This document shows, one piece after another, positions 45,492-56,659 of a stretch of 64,000 nucleotides of DNA (position 1 is the stretch's first letter; the number at the start of each line of letters is the position of its first letter). The stretch comes from Ornithodoros turicata (Eukaryota > Arthropoda > Arachnida > Ixodida > Argasidae). The stretch covers positions 186,000-249,999 of the forward strand of contig NW_026999463.1 in assembly GCF_037126465.1 (NCBI RefSeq), given 5' to 3'. The position numbers and the translations under genes were made by a program. Below the pieces are notes generated by a model, which was not told the origin of the DNA, searched no databases, and saw only the letters and a list, made by a program, of their open reading frames with translations.

Positions 45492-46459
45492 GGAGAAAGG
45501 GCCTCGGTGTCACTGCTGATGAAGCACCAGCGTCTGGCACAAACGTATGTGCCTTCTTCTGTGGAGCAGTGCCCTGGCTGCTCGTGGTAGGCCGCTTGGT
45601 GGAGGACTCCAGAGCAGAGTCAAAAGACTGCCACACCTGGGCATTTTCTTGGAGGCGCGAGAGGTATGCTCGCCCAAAAAGCCTCCCCGCATCCTCTCCT
45701 GTAGGCTCCGGGAGGTTGTCTACCAAATACTTCAGTGCAGGGGGAAAGCTCTCTAGTGCCGACTCCCTCCGCTCGGAGAGAGCCAGCGAGTTTGCCTGGG
45801 CCAGGAGAGAGATGGCCCCTCCCAGGTGCTTGGCGACAGATGACTTTGCAGGGGGCCCTTGTATTGCCTCGGCAAGAAGGTTTGCCATGGGTCGCAGCAC
45901 CGCAAGCAGCGCTGCTTGTAGAGACTTCAGGGTGCGGTCCCTTGAAGCATTTATTTTGAGGTGTCTACGGACACCGAACTCCTTGATCTCCCGATCAAGC
46001 CGGCGGCTGGAGGGATGCCATAGCCAGGTCGAGAGAGGTCTTCCTGGCTACCTTGCACCGCTCCGTACGGCCTTCACTTGTCCAATTACTCTGGATGAAG
46101 CTGAGTACTGCTTCCGGGCAGGCTACGGACCCCGGAATAGTCTGGCGTAGCAGAAAAGCTGTCCCAGGCTCCTCTGACGCGTTTCTTGCGGCATCGCCTG
46201 AAGGGCCCTCAAACTGAACTGGGGGTATCTGGTATGCCAGCAGCTCGTCCTGGGGTACTTCCTCTATTACTTCGTCTTGCCCCGAAGAATCAACCTCCTC
46301 ACGGTGCACTTGCTCAGGACGATGTGGTGGGCGCAAGAGCGCGTGCGCCCTGTCTGCCAACAGATCCTGTAGTAAGGTGGACATATTTCCTATGTCCACC
46401 TCCATCGTGCGCATGGAGGTCTCGAGTGTGCTGAGGCGGGACGTCGTTGGGTCAGACAT
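45085..46459 (-). pseudogene. DIRS Gag-like protein, frame broken
   Basis: The N-terminal 154 residues start at 46459 (MSDPTTSRLSTLETS, a helical coiled-coil-like segment, then an acidic stretch) and end at about 45995. The rest continues in another frame from 45900 (271 aa). It has an alpha-helical Gag-type core (SVAKHLGGAISLLAQANSLA, FGRAYLSRLQENAQVWQSF) and a Gly/Arg-rich end (GGSRGRGVFYRGRGK), which suggests nucleic-acid binding without a zinc knuckle. The shift lies between 45900 and 45995. The last part overlaps the RT frame. Confidence 0.7.
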
Positions 46460-46547
46460 ACTGAGACAAAGAAGAAAGCAGAATATGTAAAATCAGTTTG
46501 CCTCTCGCCCAGGGAAGAGGGCCGCATGAAGGTTACAAACTCCAATG

Positions 46548-46612
46548 GGTTTGATTTGATTTGATTTGGGTTTTATTGGCGCATCAGCCACAAAGGCCAT
46601 AATGCGCCAACT
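46548..46612. repeat. GATTT simple repeat and TTTTATTGGCGCA-type retroelement tail fragment
   Basis: Three or four GATTT units followed by GGGTTTTATTGGCGCATC, which together resemble a SINE/LINE tail that recurs in arthropod genomes. Forward and reverse GGCGCAT/ATGCGCC phrases flank CAGCCACAAAGGCCATA, forming a small hairpin. Short and without clear edges. Confidence 0.35.
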
Positions 46613-46904
46613 CCAATGGTGAATAAGTAAACGGTCAGTAAGCTAGCTGCCTAGCCTACCATGTACATGGCACAGTGGCAAGTAGGACATGCCTGTGCGA
46701 TTGGGACACCCAAATAAAAGCCAAATTGCTGCAATATCTGGGATTCTCATCACACTGCTGTGTGGAACGTAACCGGAGGCTGAGCGCTCACAAAGGTGTG
46801 ACAGCTATTGTAACTCTCTGCTGTCCTTTTAGCGCTATGCATGACGTCAGATTCCTGAGTGCCCGTTTTACGTGAGAGCAAAGCTCCCAACGAGTGTCAA
46901 GGAA

Positions 46905-47245
46905 GTGTAACGTTAGTGCAGTTGTATGCGGTCCGCTTTTGCGGTGGGCGCCACGGCCGCCTCTTGCGTGCCCGCTTGAAGGGAGATCCAGGCTCCCACG
47001 AACAGCAAGGAGAGTGTAAAGTTAGTGTATCTGAATGCGGTCCGCGTTTGCGCTAATGCGCCACGGCCGCCTTTTGCATGTCCGCTTGAAGGGCGAACCA
47101 GGCACCCACGAACAGCAAGGAGAGTGTAGAGTTAGTGTAATTGTACGCGGTTTGCTGGTTGCGCTAATGCGCCATGGCCGCCTCTTGCATGCTCGCTTGA
47201 AGGGAGAACCAGGCTCCCATCGAACAGCAAGGAGTGTGTGAGAAG
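46905..47245. repeat. Three ~110-bp tandem repeats upstream of DIRS gag
   Basis: CCACGGCCGCC (or CCATGGCCGCC) recurs at about 46951, 47061 and 47172, each in a unit with GCTTGAAGGG, AACCAGGC and CGAACAGCAAGGAG. They lie in the 5' leader of the DIRS element on its minus strand. No coding function. Confidence 0.8.
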
Positions 47246-47819
47246 GTGTTGGAAATGTGATGCTAATGGGTTCTGGAGTGCTGCTTTGGAGTGTGACGCT
47301 AACGGGAACGAAGACTTCGGTTCCGCGCGGGACACTGCACCCGGTGAACACCGATAGTAGCTAGGTTGCACCTAGCGTTAACGAAATATAGAAAGCGCAG
47401 GAAAGGTCAGATACATACCCCTGTATCTTGCATACAATAAGGGAAAAGAAACAATAAACTCAAAAAGAAAGGTGGGGTATATTACGCACAAAAAAAGCAA
47501 AGAGAAAAGTGAAAATCGCGCGACTGTCCAAAAAGCGTGACCATCTTCGGCGGAGCCAAAAGAGGAAGATGAAGCGAGGAGGTAGGGCACCATGGGCTCT
47601 ACCTAGCGAGCGAAGAACCTGAAAGCTCAAAGAGCTGCTTTGAACTATTGGCTAGTTTTGGCGGAATCACGAGGAAATGCAATGGTTAACCATGATAGTA
47701 AGTGCTGGAATGTCTGATGTGTAATTCAAGATTACCTCAAGTATCCTATGGTTATCTTCGGTAATTAGAGGTAATTGCAGAGTAACTGAAATTAATTGAG
47801 GCTAATCAACGGTTAACTC

Positions 47820-50415
47820 AAGTTACTCGGAAGTCAAGTACAGACCGGAAGTCGGGTTAGACCGTAGGTGGAGAACCGGAAGTCGAGTTTAGATCGGAAG
47901 CCGGATTTAGACCGGAAGTGGGTACCCGAAAGTCAAGTATGGACTGGGCGCGTTAGGTTCGTGCTCCGGGAACATTCCCTCTTTCAGGGGATCATTTAAC
48001 ACCTCCAAAGTGACTTCCGGTGCACGTTCCCGGGTGCACCCTGCGCACCCCTTCTTCGGAGCCAGGGAGACGAAGAACGCTGGGGAAGAGCGAGGCCAGT
48101 TCCGGAGCATGACGCATGTTCCGGTGTACTGCATTTCGAAATGGCGCAACCGTTGGAACACGTTGCAACCGCCCATGCTCTTTGTGTTTCCGGAATCAGC
48201 GGATGTCGGCGGTAAATAGTTATACGGTTATAGAGGACTGCTATGGTCCACTGCTATGTTTACTTAAAAGCAGACGAGAAAAAAAAGCTCGATAGGAGGC
48301 GCGCGCTCAGCGGCTCTGGCGCTCGGCTTCCGGATAGGCTCACAAACACCATCAAGTAGAGATACCAAGCGTACGTTCCCCTGAAAACCCGGGTTATGGC
48401 GCTCGGGAGCCTGCTTAACGCACCGAGAGGAAGTCGGGTTAGACCGGAAGTGGAGAACCAGAAGTTGAGTTTATACCGGAAGCCGGATTTAGACCGTAAG
48501 TGGGTACCCGAAAGTCAAGTGTAGACTGGAAGTCGGGTTAAACCGGAAATGGAGAACCAGAAGTCGAGTTTAGACCGGAAGCCGGATTTAGACCGGAAGT
48601 GGGTACCTGAAAGTCAAGTGTAGACTGGAAGTCGGGTTAGACCAGAAATGGAGAACCAGAAGTCGAGTTTAGACTGGAAGCCGGATTTAGAACGGAAGTT
48701 GGTACCCGAAAGTCAAGTGTAGACTGGAAGTCGGGTTAGACCGGAAGTGGAGAACTAGAAGTCGAGTTTAAACTGGAAGCCGGATTAAGACCGTAAGTGG
48801 GTACCCGAAAGTCAAGTGTAGACTGGAAGTCGGGTTAGACCGAAAATGGAGAACCAGAAGTCGAGTTTAGACCGGAAGCCAGATTTAGACCGTAAGTGGG
48901 TACCCGAAAGTCAAGTGTAGACTGGAAGTCGGGTTAGACCGAAAATGGAGAACCAGAAGTCGAGTTTAGAGCGGAGGCCAGATTTAGACCGGAAGTGGGT
49001 ACCCGAAAGTCAAGTGTAGACTGGAAGTCGGGTTAGACCGGAAATGTGAACCAGAAGTCGAGTCTAGACCGGAAGCCGGATTTAGACCGGAAGTGGGTAC
49101 CCAAAAGTCAAGTGTAGACTGGAAGTCGGGTTAGACCGGAAGTGGAGAACCAGAAGTCGAGTTTACACCGGAAGTGGAGAACCAGAGGTCGAGTTTAGAC
49201 CGGAAGTGGAGAACCAGAAGGCGAGTTTAGACCGGAAGCCGGATTTAGACCGTAAGTGGGTACCCGAAAGTCAAGTGTAGACTGGAAGTCGGGTTAGACC
49301 GAAAATGGAGAACCAGAAGTCGAGTTTAGAGCGGAAGCCAGATTTAGACCGGAAGTGGGTACCCGAAAGTCAAGTGTAGACTGGAAGTCGGGTTAGACCG
49401 GAAATGTGAACCAGAAGTCGAGTCTAGACCGGAAGCCGGATTTAGATCATAAGTGGGTACCCAAAAGTCAAGTGTAGACTGGAAGTCGGGTTAGACCGGA
49501 AGTGGAGAACCAGAAGTCGAGTTTAGACCGGAAGCCGGATTTAGACCGTAAGTGGGTACCCGAAAGTCAAGTGTAGACTGGAAGTCGGATTAGACCGAAA
49601 ATGGAGAACCAGAAGTCGAGTTTAGACCGGAAGCCGGATTTAGACCGTAAGTGGGTACCCGAAAGTCAAGTGTAGACTGGAAGTCGGGTTAGACCGGAAA
49701 TGGAGAGCCAGAAGTCGAGTTTAGACCGGAAGCCGGATTTAGACCGGAAGTGGGTACCCGAAAGTCAAGTGTATACTGGAAGTCAGGTTAGACCGGAAAT
49801 GTGAACCGGAAGTCGAGTTTAGACCGGAAGCCGGATTTAGACCGGAAGTGGGTACCCGAAAGTCAAGTGTAGACTGGAAGTCGGGTTAGACCGGAAGTAG
49901 AGAACCAGAAGTCGAGTTTAGACCGGAACTGGAGAACCAGTGGTCGAGTTTAGACCGGAAGTGGAGAACCAGAAGTCGAGTTTAGACCGGAAGCCGGATT
50001 TAGACAGTAAGTGGGTACCCGAAAGTCAAGTGTAGACTGGAAGTCGGGTTAGACCGGAAGTGGAGAACCAGAAGTCGAGTTTAGACCGGAAGCCGGATTT
50101 AGACCGTAAGTGGGTACCCAAAAGTCAAGTGTAGACTGGAAGTCGGGTTAGACCGAAAATGGAGAACCAGAAGTCGAGTTTAGACCGGAAGCCGGATTTA
50201 GACCGTAAGTGGGTACCCGAAAGTCAAGTGTAGACTGGAAGTCGGGTTAGACCAGAAATGGAGAACCAGAAGTCGAATTTAGACCGGAAGCGGGATTTAG
50301 ACCGGAAGTGGGTACCCGAAAGTCAAGTGTAGACTGGAAGTCGGGTTAGACCGGAAGTGGAGAACCAGAAGTCGAGTTTAGACCGGAAGTCGACACCCGA
50401 AAGTCAAGTATGGAC
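47820..50415. repeat. 99-bp tandem array with ~20-bp sub-repeats
   Basis: The unit is 99 bp (phrase GTCAAGTGTAGACTGG at 48514, 48613 and 48712). It is itself made of near-copies such as AAGTCGGGTTAGACCGG, AAGTCGAGTTTAGACCGG and AAGCCGGATTTAGACCG. About 20 units run from 48420 to 50410. An outlying unit at 47830-47940 is separated by 47945-48415, a non-repeat stretch. There are many in-frame stops, so it is not coding. Confidence 0.93.
47945..48415. other. Non-repeat insert within the 99-bp array
   Basis: Breaks the array after GTATGGACTGG and before AAGTCGGGTTAGACC. Its ends are weakly inverted (GCGCGTTAGG... at left; complement of the right end reads GTGCGTTAAGC...), which could mean an old DNA element. 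No gene is recognised. Confidence 0.35.
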
Positions 50416-50818
50416 TGGAAAAGGCGCTAACGGATTCCTCTCGCATTTACAGCTAAATCGCCACTGAATATTTTTTTAAAATGCGGAACGCGTACTACGG
50501 TTAGGGTGCGAAGTCAAACAAACGTCTCTCTCTCCGCACATGATGGTCTCCTGTGAAGCGTGCTATCACCACAGTGAGCGAGCGTACGGAAGAGAAGCGC
50601 CCTCTTAGTGAGCAACCGCAATACTTTTAGCACAGGAGAGAAAAAGTGTTTGGGGGTCCCAAAGCAATAGCGCCGTCGCCACTGCGCTTGCGCAAAACCC
50701 AAACCCCGCATTGGGTGTAAGGGTGCCCAAGCTATCTTCGAAAGGTAGCTATTCAGCAGTATTGCTCGAGACCTGCACATAGGCGGCATATAACCCTTCG
50801 CCACGTGTGAGTCAACTC

Positions 50819-50984
50819 CAGTGGCGTAGCCGGAAAAAGCATTTAGCGATGTATTCTATGGGGACCCTACGTGGGAGAGGAGGACTTCACCCTCGTTGCA
50901 CCCAAAATGCACTACCAGATTCGGGCAGTAAGATTTCGGGGCGAGGGTTAAACTCCCGAAATCTTCCCCCTGAGTACGCCACTG
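50819..50984. mobile_element. hAT-type MITE, 166 bp
   Basis: Ends CAGTGGCGTA and TACGCCACTG are perfect 10-base inverted repeats. Flanks GTCAACTC (50811-50818) and ACCAACTC (50985-50992) agree at six of eight positions, fitting an aged 8-bp duplication. A run of C follows at 50994. The preceding stretch 50416-50810 shows nothing I can name. Confidence 0.7.
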
Positions 50985-51278
50985 ACCAACTCACCCCCCC
51001 CCCCCATAATATGGAGGCTCGGGAGCCCAGGAAAATACCAACAGACAAATCGTTCGGGGCCACCCACCCGCTCTGGAGTAATCCAAGCAAAAAAAAAGGA
51101 AAACGCTGTATTGTAAGATGCTTCTGAAAGTAGACCAGAAGCCAGGAGTCATGTTTAATAGAAGGAGATTACTGGCTTACATAACAAAGAGTAACAAAGG
51201 TTTTGGACGTTTCGACGTCTCCACGGACGTCATCATGATGACGTCCGTACAGACATCGAAACGTCAAGAGACTTTGTA

Positions 51279-52191
51279 CGAGGGGCGTTCAAGTCATACC
51301 GGGACTTTCTGTCTCCTGAGTGTACAAATGACTCCCGCTACTTCTTTTTCATAATTTTCACACGCGACAGGCCTCCGCGTTCACCACGTAGTGGTCCAAA
51401 GTTTGTGCAAAACAGAAGACACGTGCTAGTCAAGATGACCGACAACGAGGTGAGCGCGCACATCGAATAGCGAATTGTCATGAAGTTTCCCGTGAATGAA
51501 GGCGTAAGGTCATCTGAAATTCACAGAAGACTTCAGGCTCAGTATGGCCACGATAAACTTAGCCGCAGCAAAGCGTTTGAGTGGTGCAAACGGTTCCGAG
51601 ACGGCCGTATATCAGTGCAGGACGATCCCGGCCGGGGCGGCTCAGAGCCCAGTGTCAGAGTTCCTGCGAACATCCAACTTGTGGAGCGCCTGATCCTCAA
51701 GGACCGACGGATAACATGTCTCGAACTGGCTCAAAAGACGGACTTTTCTGTGGGAACGTTGAACACATCCAGTTTCGGAAAGCCAGGCCTCATCACTAAA
51801 GAAGTCCTCCTCCTACAGGAGAATGCACGCCCGCATACCGCGCATCTCACGACATGCGCCTTACAGGAACTTGGCAGGGAGTTCCTGCCACATCCCCCTT
51901 ACACTCCAGACCTCGCCTCCAGCGATTTCCATCTCTTCGGGCCACTGAAGGCGTTCCTTGGGGGCCGCCACTTCAACTGCGACGACGAGGTTAAGAATGC
52001 GGTCCGATCATGGCTGCTACGCGTCGGTAAGGATTTCTACGCTGCTGGCACCCAAGCCCTCGTGAAACGCTGAGACAAGTGCATTAGTGCAGCTGGAGAT
52101 TACGTTGAAAAATAAAACTAATTTCTCGCATGTAAGTTCCTTTTACTTTTGCGAAAAATGAAAAGTCCCCGTTTGACTTGAACGCCCCTCG
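51279..52191 (+). mobile_element. Mariner element, internally deleted, TA duplication
   Basis: A 913-bp element. Ends CGAGGGGCGTTCAAGTCA and the complement TGACTTGAACGCCCCTCG are perfect 18-base inverted repeats. TA at 51277-51278 and 52192-52193 is the target duplication. A transposase remnant lies between. Full mariners are about 1.3 kb, so about 350-400 bases are missing. Confidence 0.93.
51435..52073 (+). pseudogene. Mariner transposase, internal in-frame deletion
   Basis: From the likely original ATG at 51435 the frame meets a TAG at 51468 and is open again from 51480 (197 aa). The N-terminal paired helix-turn-helix part is present (SSEIHRRLQAQYG, SKAFEWCKRFRDGR, then a linker and ITCLELAQKTDFSVGTL). 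At about residue 95 it jumps to PGLITKEVLLLQENARPHTA, so the region with the first catalytic Asp is gone. The second catalytic position is Glu114 in LLQENARPH, where the family has Asp. The third, Asp149 in SSDFHLF, is kept at the DD34D distance. It cannot catalyse transposition. Confidence 0.9.
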
Positions 52192-52212
52192 TAACCGTTA
52201 TGTGAGCTAGTG

Positions 52213-52593
52213 TTCTTCCTTAAAGATGCTCTTGTCATCCCTTACGTCATCCCTAATAGTTTCCAATACAACGGCGTCTTCCAATAGGATGCCTAGGCTC
52301 CCTAGGATCAGGGGACTCAGGACTCAAAACTAGTCGTGGTACGCATTCGCCTTGGACCACACCATGGAGGGCCAACCAGGAAAAGAAATGATGGTAATTA
52401 CGTGCCTTAAAATGCCCTGATATACAGAAATACAAAGTAACACGTCTTTATTATAACAAAATACCATAGTAATAATTATGCACATAAAATAATACAATAA
52501 ATAATAATAAAATAATAATGATTTTACAAAGCAATACATATAATAATACATTACAATATAATGAAAACAAGAAAAATACAAAAATAACGGTAA
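52213..52593. other. AT-rich stretch without a gene
   Basis: Runs of TAATAATA-type sequence between about 52440 and 52590. The phrase GGTAATTACGTGCCTTAAAA at about 52393 returns as GGTAATTACGTACCTTAAAT at 52589, next to the inner end of the right inverted-repeat arm. Those paired phrases could be element edges. Confidence 0.4.
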
Positions 52594-53238
52594 TTACGTA
52601 CCTTAAATTACCCTCCGCCTAAAATACCATACAATAAAAATTCCGCAAAACAGCATAGCGGTGTAGTAGTCATTGCGGAGTCGGAAGGTGTGTGAAGAAT
52701 TCATTACTGAAAGATCCACTTGACACAGCAATGCAAATAGAGTAAACTGCCTTTCCAGATCGGGTGCCGGAAATGCGAAAAATGATTAGAGAAGAATACG
52801 TTGTTCTTCAAAAGCAATCATGACAATGTGGAGAGCACTGAAATTATATACTACCTATTTACACACCGTATTGTTGCCTTTGCTCACACCTTGAACTTGG
52901 AAAAAGAAACAGAAAAATCGGAGAAAAGCAGCTAGCGGATATTATTGATAATGGATAGCTCCGACTATGCTACCCTACTATGACTCCTAAAGAATTAAAA
53001 TGCCGCGGAGTTTGTACCTAATCTCTCTTCTTTTTTTTATGTGACACTATTTAACTTAGTGCGAAAATTAAAGCCCGGTTCACACCAAGTCCGGATCACA
53101 CTATTGCGTTGTAATGCGTGCGCCAGTAGGTTGCCATAGTAACCAACCGGTGCGTGGCCCCGCGTATCATATACCATCATATAGGCCACGCTCCAGGAAG
53201 AAGACGTAGAATGTCGATGGGAAGGTTAAGTAGCAGCT

Positions 53239-53808
53239 CTATCCAACGCGCTCGGTGTACTCTCTCCCTCGTACTCCGGTGCCTCTACTAAACGGTCTTT
53301 CAGGGCCACGAGCGCGATACACTCCCCAGCGAAGTTTCCGAGGTGTATCATTGGTTTTCCGACGTCCCCTTCCCCCGTACGTCACGGGTCCAGAACAATA
53401 CTTACGCACTCCGACCTGCAAGCTGGAGCGTGAGAGTGCATCAAAAGCGCCACGCTCCGGAAAAGGAGTGATACCGTTGAGTATGTAGAGGAAGTGGTGT
53501 TCCTCTACATGAGTCCTGACCGGCGATGATGGAATGTCCCAGCGGGCAGATGATCGTGGCCTCACGCTAGGACGGTGCTGGTACAACTGGCTGCAAGGGG
53601 CAGTGGCACGCGGCAGCACAGCCACGTCTTCATAGTCATCCACGTGCCGCCACAAGTAGAACGGCGGCGCTCTGGACTCTGGAGAGACTGTACTCTGCAG
53701 CAGGCAGGCTGTTAATATTGTCAGCGGTATTTGAAAGCTTATTCCGAAAGAAGCGCCCGCATTGCAAATTTTACGTGCGACAGAAAACCCTGAACAGTTT
53801 ATAATCAC
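53239..53808 (-). CDS. 189-aa open frame, right-arm copy, unknown
   Basis: The counterpart of 31695-32264, with Leu for Phe in CSQ[F/L]YQH, Tyr for Cys in VRK[C/Y]CSG and Arg for His in RKL[H/R]WGV. The rest is identical. The same caution applies: no domain is known, and an open frame in both arms may only reflect recent copying. Confidence 0.25.
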   Translation of the reverse strand: MIINCSGFSVARKICNAGASFGISFQIPLTILTACLLQSTVSPESRAPPFYLWRHVDDYEDVAVLPRATAPCSQLYQHRPSVRPRSSARWDIPSSPVRTHVEEHHFLYILNGITPFPERGAFDALSRSSLQVGVRKYCSGPVTYGGRGRRKTNDTPRKLRWGVYRARGPERPFSRGTGVRGREYTERVG

Positions 53809-55216
53809 GACTGAAGCTACGGGGAAATAGGGTGCCAGAATATGGTAGCTCCCCCTGCAGAGGAAGCTGGTATTGAGTCACCCTACGGTGAAAACACACG
53901 GCGCGACGCCTGGTGCGAAATAATCTCCCATTCGTCGAGCAACAATATTAACCCCTCCCCGACCCTCTATATAGACCTCTACCCGAGAAACGTCATCATG
54001 ACGTTGGTAGACAGACCGAAACCGAAACAACTGGGAAGGGGAGGACTGGGTTCCACGAATGGGCACTCGTTCGCTGCCGCTGATTGAAAGAAACGCAGGA
54101 GCGAAGGTCGCGTCTCTTTCAGGGACCATATTAATTCCCCCAAGACCGCGCGTGGTCTTTCGGGCGCGACCTTGTAAGTTCCTAACTTCGAACGTATATC
54201 AACTCTACCAAATTAGTCGCGCTCTCGAGCACTATGACGTCATTTGTTTACAAACAGGGAGAGGTCTATTGGATAAGGGCCAGCTTTCACTTGGCGACGA
54301 ACGACACGACGTCGTAAGCGGGTGGCGGAAATAGACGCTCATTAGTTAAACCAGTTTGATATTGTTCAATGCGTTGTTCCCCATACAAATAAAAGGTGGA
54401 ATAGCTTTTTGTTTGGTCTACCTCAAAGAGGCATATGTTTTGTTGATATTTTGCCCTCGTTTACTCGGCACAAGTGCGCCCGGATTGTGTTGGAAATTTC
54501 CAGCAGTTTTTCTGGCGGCACTTTTTACAATTGGGTGGTTTTAAAACTATTTTTCATGGAAAACACTGAAAGAAACCCACGTAGAACCCACGTTCAGGTT
54601 TCGTTCTTCATGCATGTCGTCCACCATCTTGCCTGCGTCTACGCCTCTTTCCTCTTCTTTTTTGTGTATTCTCCGCGCTGTAAGCGCACATAGTATGCCA
54701 ACACGCTGCGCCATCTGCGCATTCTTCTATCCCTCATTGCACTAAAATGAAATAGCTTCGGAGCTACAGCGTTCATAACGTCATATTTCCCCCCAAAGAA
54801 TGGACATAGTGTTGGACAATGGACGTGTTGCAGCCTTATCACCAACGCCCGCGTAAAATGGCGGCGCTAGACTCAGGCTCAAGATCACCAAAGACGATAA
54901 GAAGGAGTGGCTTTTTTAAGTCTGGCTCGCATTTCCGTTGACAGTTCCCGACAGCATTCTTATTCTTGCTTGATGGTTTCTTCTGTTCCTCTAATTTTTC
55001 TGTATGCTAATTTTCACAGATGTTCCTTCACGGCAAGATGTTCCTTCTGCAAAGGCCGCCCACGAAATCTTCCAAAGTGGAGTTGACAGTTCCCGACAGC
55101 ATTCTTGGTGAGTGAACTGAGCCTTTCATGGAACACAACATGGAACATGGAACATTTAATTCTTATTCTTGCTTGATGGTTTCTTCTGTTCCTCTAATAT
55201 TTCTGTATGGTAAATT

Positions 55217-55444
55217 TCACAGACGCACGGCAAGATGTTCATTCCACCACCAATCTTTGTGCAGCTTCAGATGAGTTTTCGTAACGCGTAAGCTATATAA
55301 CGCTAGTTGGATGATATAGATAACGCTTTCGGAGCAGATTGTTACAGCTTCAGATGCGTTTTCGTAATGCTCCAATTTTTTTTTAACGATCCCGACGCAG
55401 AGAAAAAAGTACTGCGATGCAGACACGTTGGGAACGTCTACGAC
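55217..55444 (-). repeat. Satellite A remnant in the right arm
   Basis: The complement of the satellite at 29936-30121, ending in GTCTACGAC at the inner hAT junction (55436-55444). The 8-base TCTACGAC (55437-55444) is the complement of the left arm's GTCGTAGA. Confidence 0.85.
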
Positions 55445-56646
55445 CATAGGTGGGTATTTTCCAGCGGCCTCACTCATCCTCACCTCACGAAGCACAGACT
55501 TTATTGGCCTCACTCACCCTCACCAAATCTTCCTCACCAGTAACTAAACCTCAGTCACACTCACCCTCACATTCCATTTTAAATTTTGCCCTCACAAACC
55601 TCATCTCAGGGCATCGGGATCCCGAGAGGCCTTATCATCCTCATCCTCACATGCCTTCACCTCATGAGGCTATTCACAACCCTTATGGCCTCACGTATCT
55701 TCACCTCATGAGGTCCTCATCCTCACGTGTCCTCATGTCCTCACGCGAACCCTAGGCCCATGTAAGGGCCCTCATGTCCTCACGGGGCCTCACGTACTTT
55801 CGCCTAATGAGGACCCACATGGCCTCACGAGTCCTCATCCTCACGTACCCTCACCTCATGACGGCCCTTATGGTTTCACGTACATTCTTCTCATGAGGAC
55901 CCTCATGGCCTCACGACCCCTCATCCTCACGAGTCTCGCGTCGTGAATACCGTTATGGCGTGACGTGTCTTCAAGTCACTAGTAGGCACATAAGCCTTAA
56001 AAGAACTTTGCTTCATGTTCACCTGACACGTCGGCGTTGAACTACTGTGTCAGTAGTTGGTACTAATTATACTGCGCGGCATTCAACTGCTTAAGGGTTT
56101 CGTCGAGTGATTGGATAAATTTGGTAACAATTGCTACTGTCACAGTGAGATATAACGTTAGTGTTTGGCATCAGCAAAGAGGAGCCCGAACCCATCACCT
56201 CATCTGTGAGGTGCGTCACGGACCGTCAGGACTTCACGACCTCATCCGTGAGGTCCCTCACGAAAGGCCTCACAGCCTCATCCGTGAGGTCCCTCACGAA
56301 AGGCTTCACAGCCTCATCCGTGAGGTCCCTAACGAAAGGCTTCACAGCCTCATCCATGAGGTTCCTCACGAAAGGCCTCATGGCCTCATCCGTGAGGTTC
56401 CTCACAAAGGGCCTCACGGCCTCATCCGTGAGGCTCCTCACAGAATTCGTTGTACCCTCACGTATTGATGGCCTCACGACGACTGGCCTCATGAGGGCCC
56501 TCAGAGTGGGCCTCATGAGGGACAATGCCTCACGACTGTCCTCGTGAGGAACATTCAGCGTGGTCTGGCCTCACTCACCCTCACCTCATCGTCGTGAGGT
56601 GAGGCGTTCCCATGAGGGTCCTCATGAGTGAGGACGCCCAGCTATG
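55445..56646 (-). mobile_element. hAT-like non-autonomous element, right-arm copy
   Basis: A 1202-bp copy of the left-arm element in the other orientation, with the same CATAGGTGGG and CCCAGCTATG ends and the same 36-bp TGAGG/CCTCA minisatellite (56225-56450). It has the target duplication only on its inner side; the outer side is new sequence. Confidence 0.88.
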
Positions 56647-56659
56647 CACCCGTGTATTC

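Larger units (their letters stand above)
42221..47717 (-). mobile_element. DIRS-like tyrosine-recombinase retrotransposon
   Basis: Reading on the minus strand: tandem repeats (47240-46905), Gag (46459-45085, broken), reverse transcriptase/RNase H (45491-43728), tyrosine recombinase (43572-42577), then complex ends. The right end (47679-47717) matches two separate left-side segments in inverse orientation: 42308-42335 (28 bases, perfect) and 42548-42565 (18 bases, perfect). One sequence complementary to two end segments is what DIRS elements show at their internal complementary region. No protease, DDE integrase or Dam-like methylase was seen. Exact boundaries are uncertain. Confidence 0.85.
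51176..52212. mobile_element. Palindromic foldback element, split by mariner
   Basis: A perfect 26-base palindrome lies at 51223-51248, centred on CATCATGATG. The arms go on with mismatches (GTTTCGACGTCT against AGACATCGAAAC; CTTACATAAC against GTTATGTGAG at 52199-52208). The right arm is interrupted by the mariner. Total arm length is about 60 bases without it. No coding. Confidence 0.7.
52594..56646 (-). repeat. Right arm of giant inverted repeat (~4.05 kb)
   Basis: The complement of 28728-32907, with the hAT element at its outer end. It ends at CAGCTATG (56639-56646), the very last base of the hAT terminus. Its outer flank (CACCCGTGTATT) has no satellite and no TCTACGAC duplication, unlike the left arm. 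Confidence 0.92.

Noticed and set aside
47022..47371. Small frames in the DIRS leader repeats
   Set aside because: Arise from the 110-bp repeats; no conserved motif.
28728..56646. The whole inverted repeat as one huge transposon with 4-kb terminal repeats
   Set aside because: The spacer holds unrelated, separately dated elements, there is no common transposase, and the left arm end is explained by an hAT insertion in satellite. A segmental inverted duplication is simpler.
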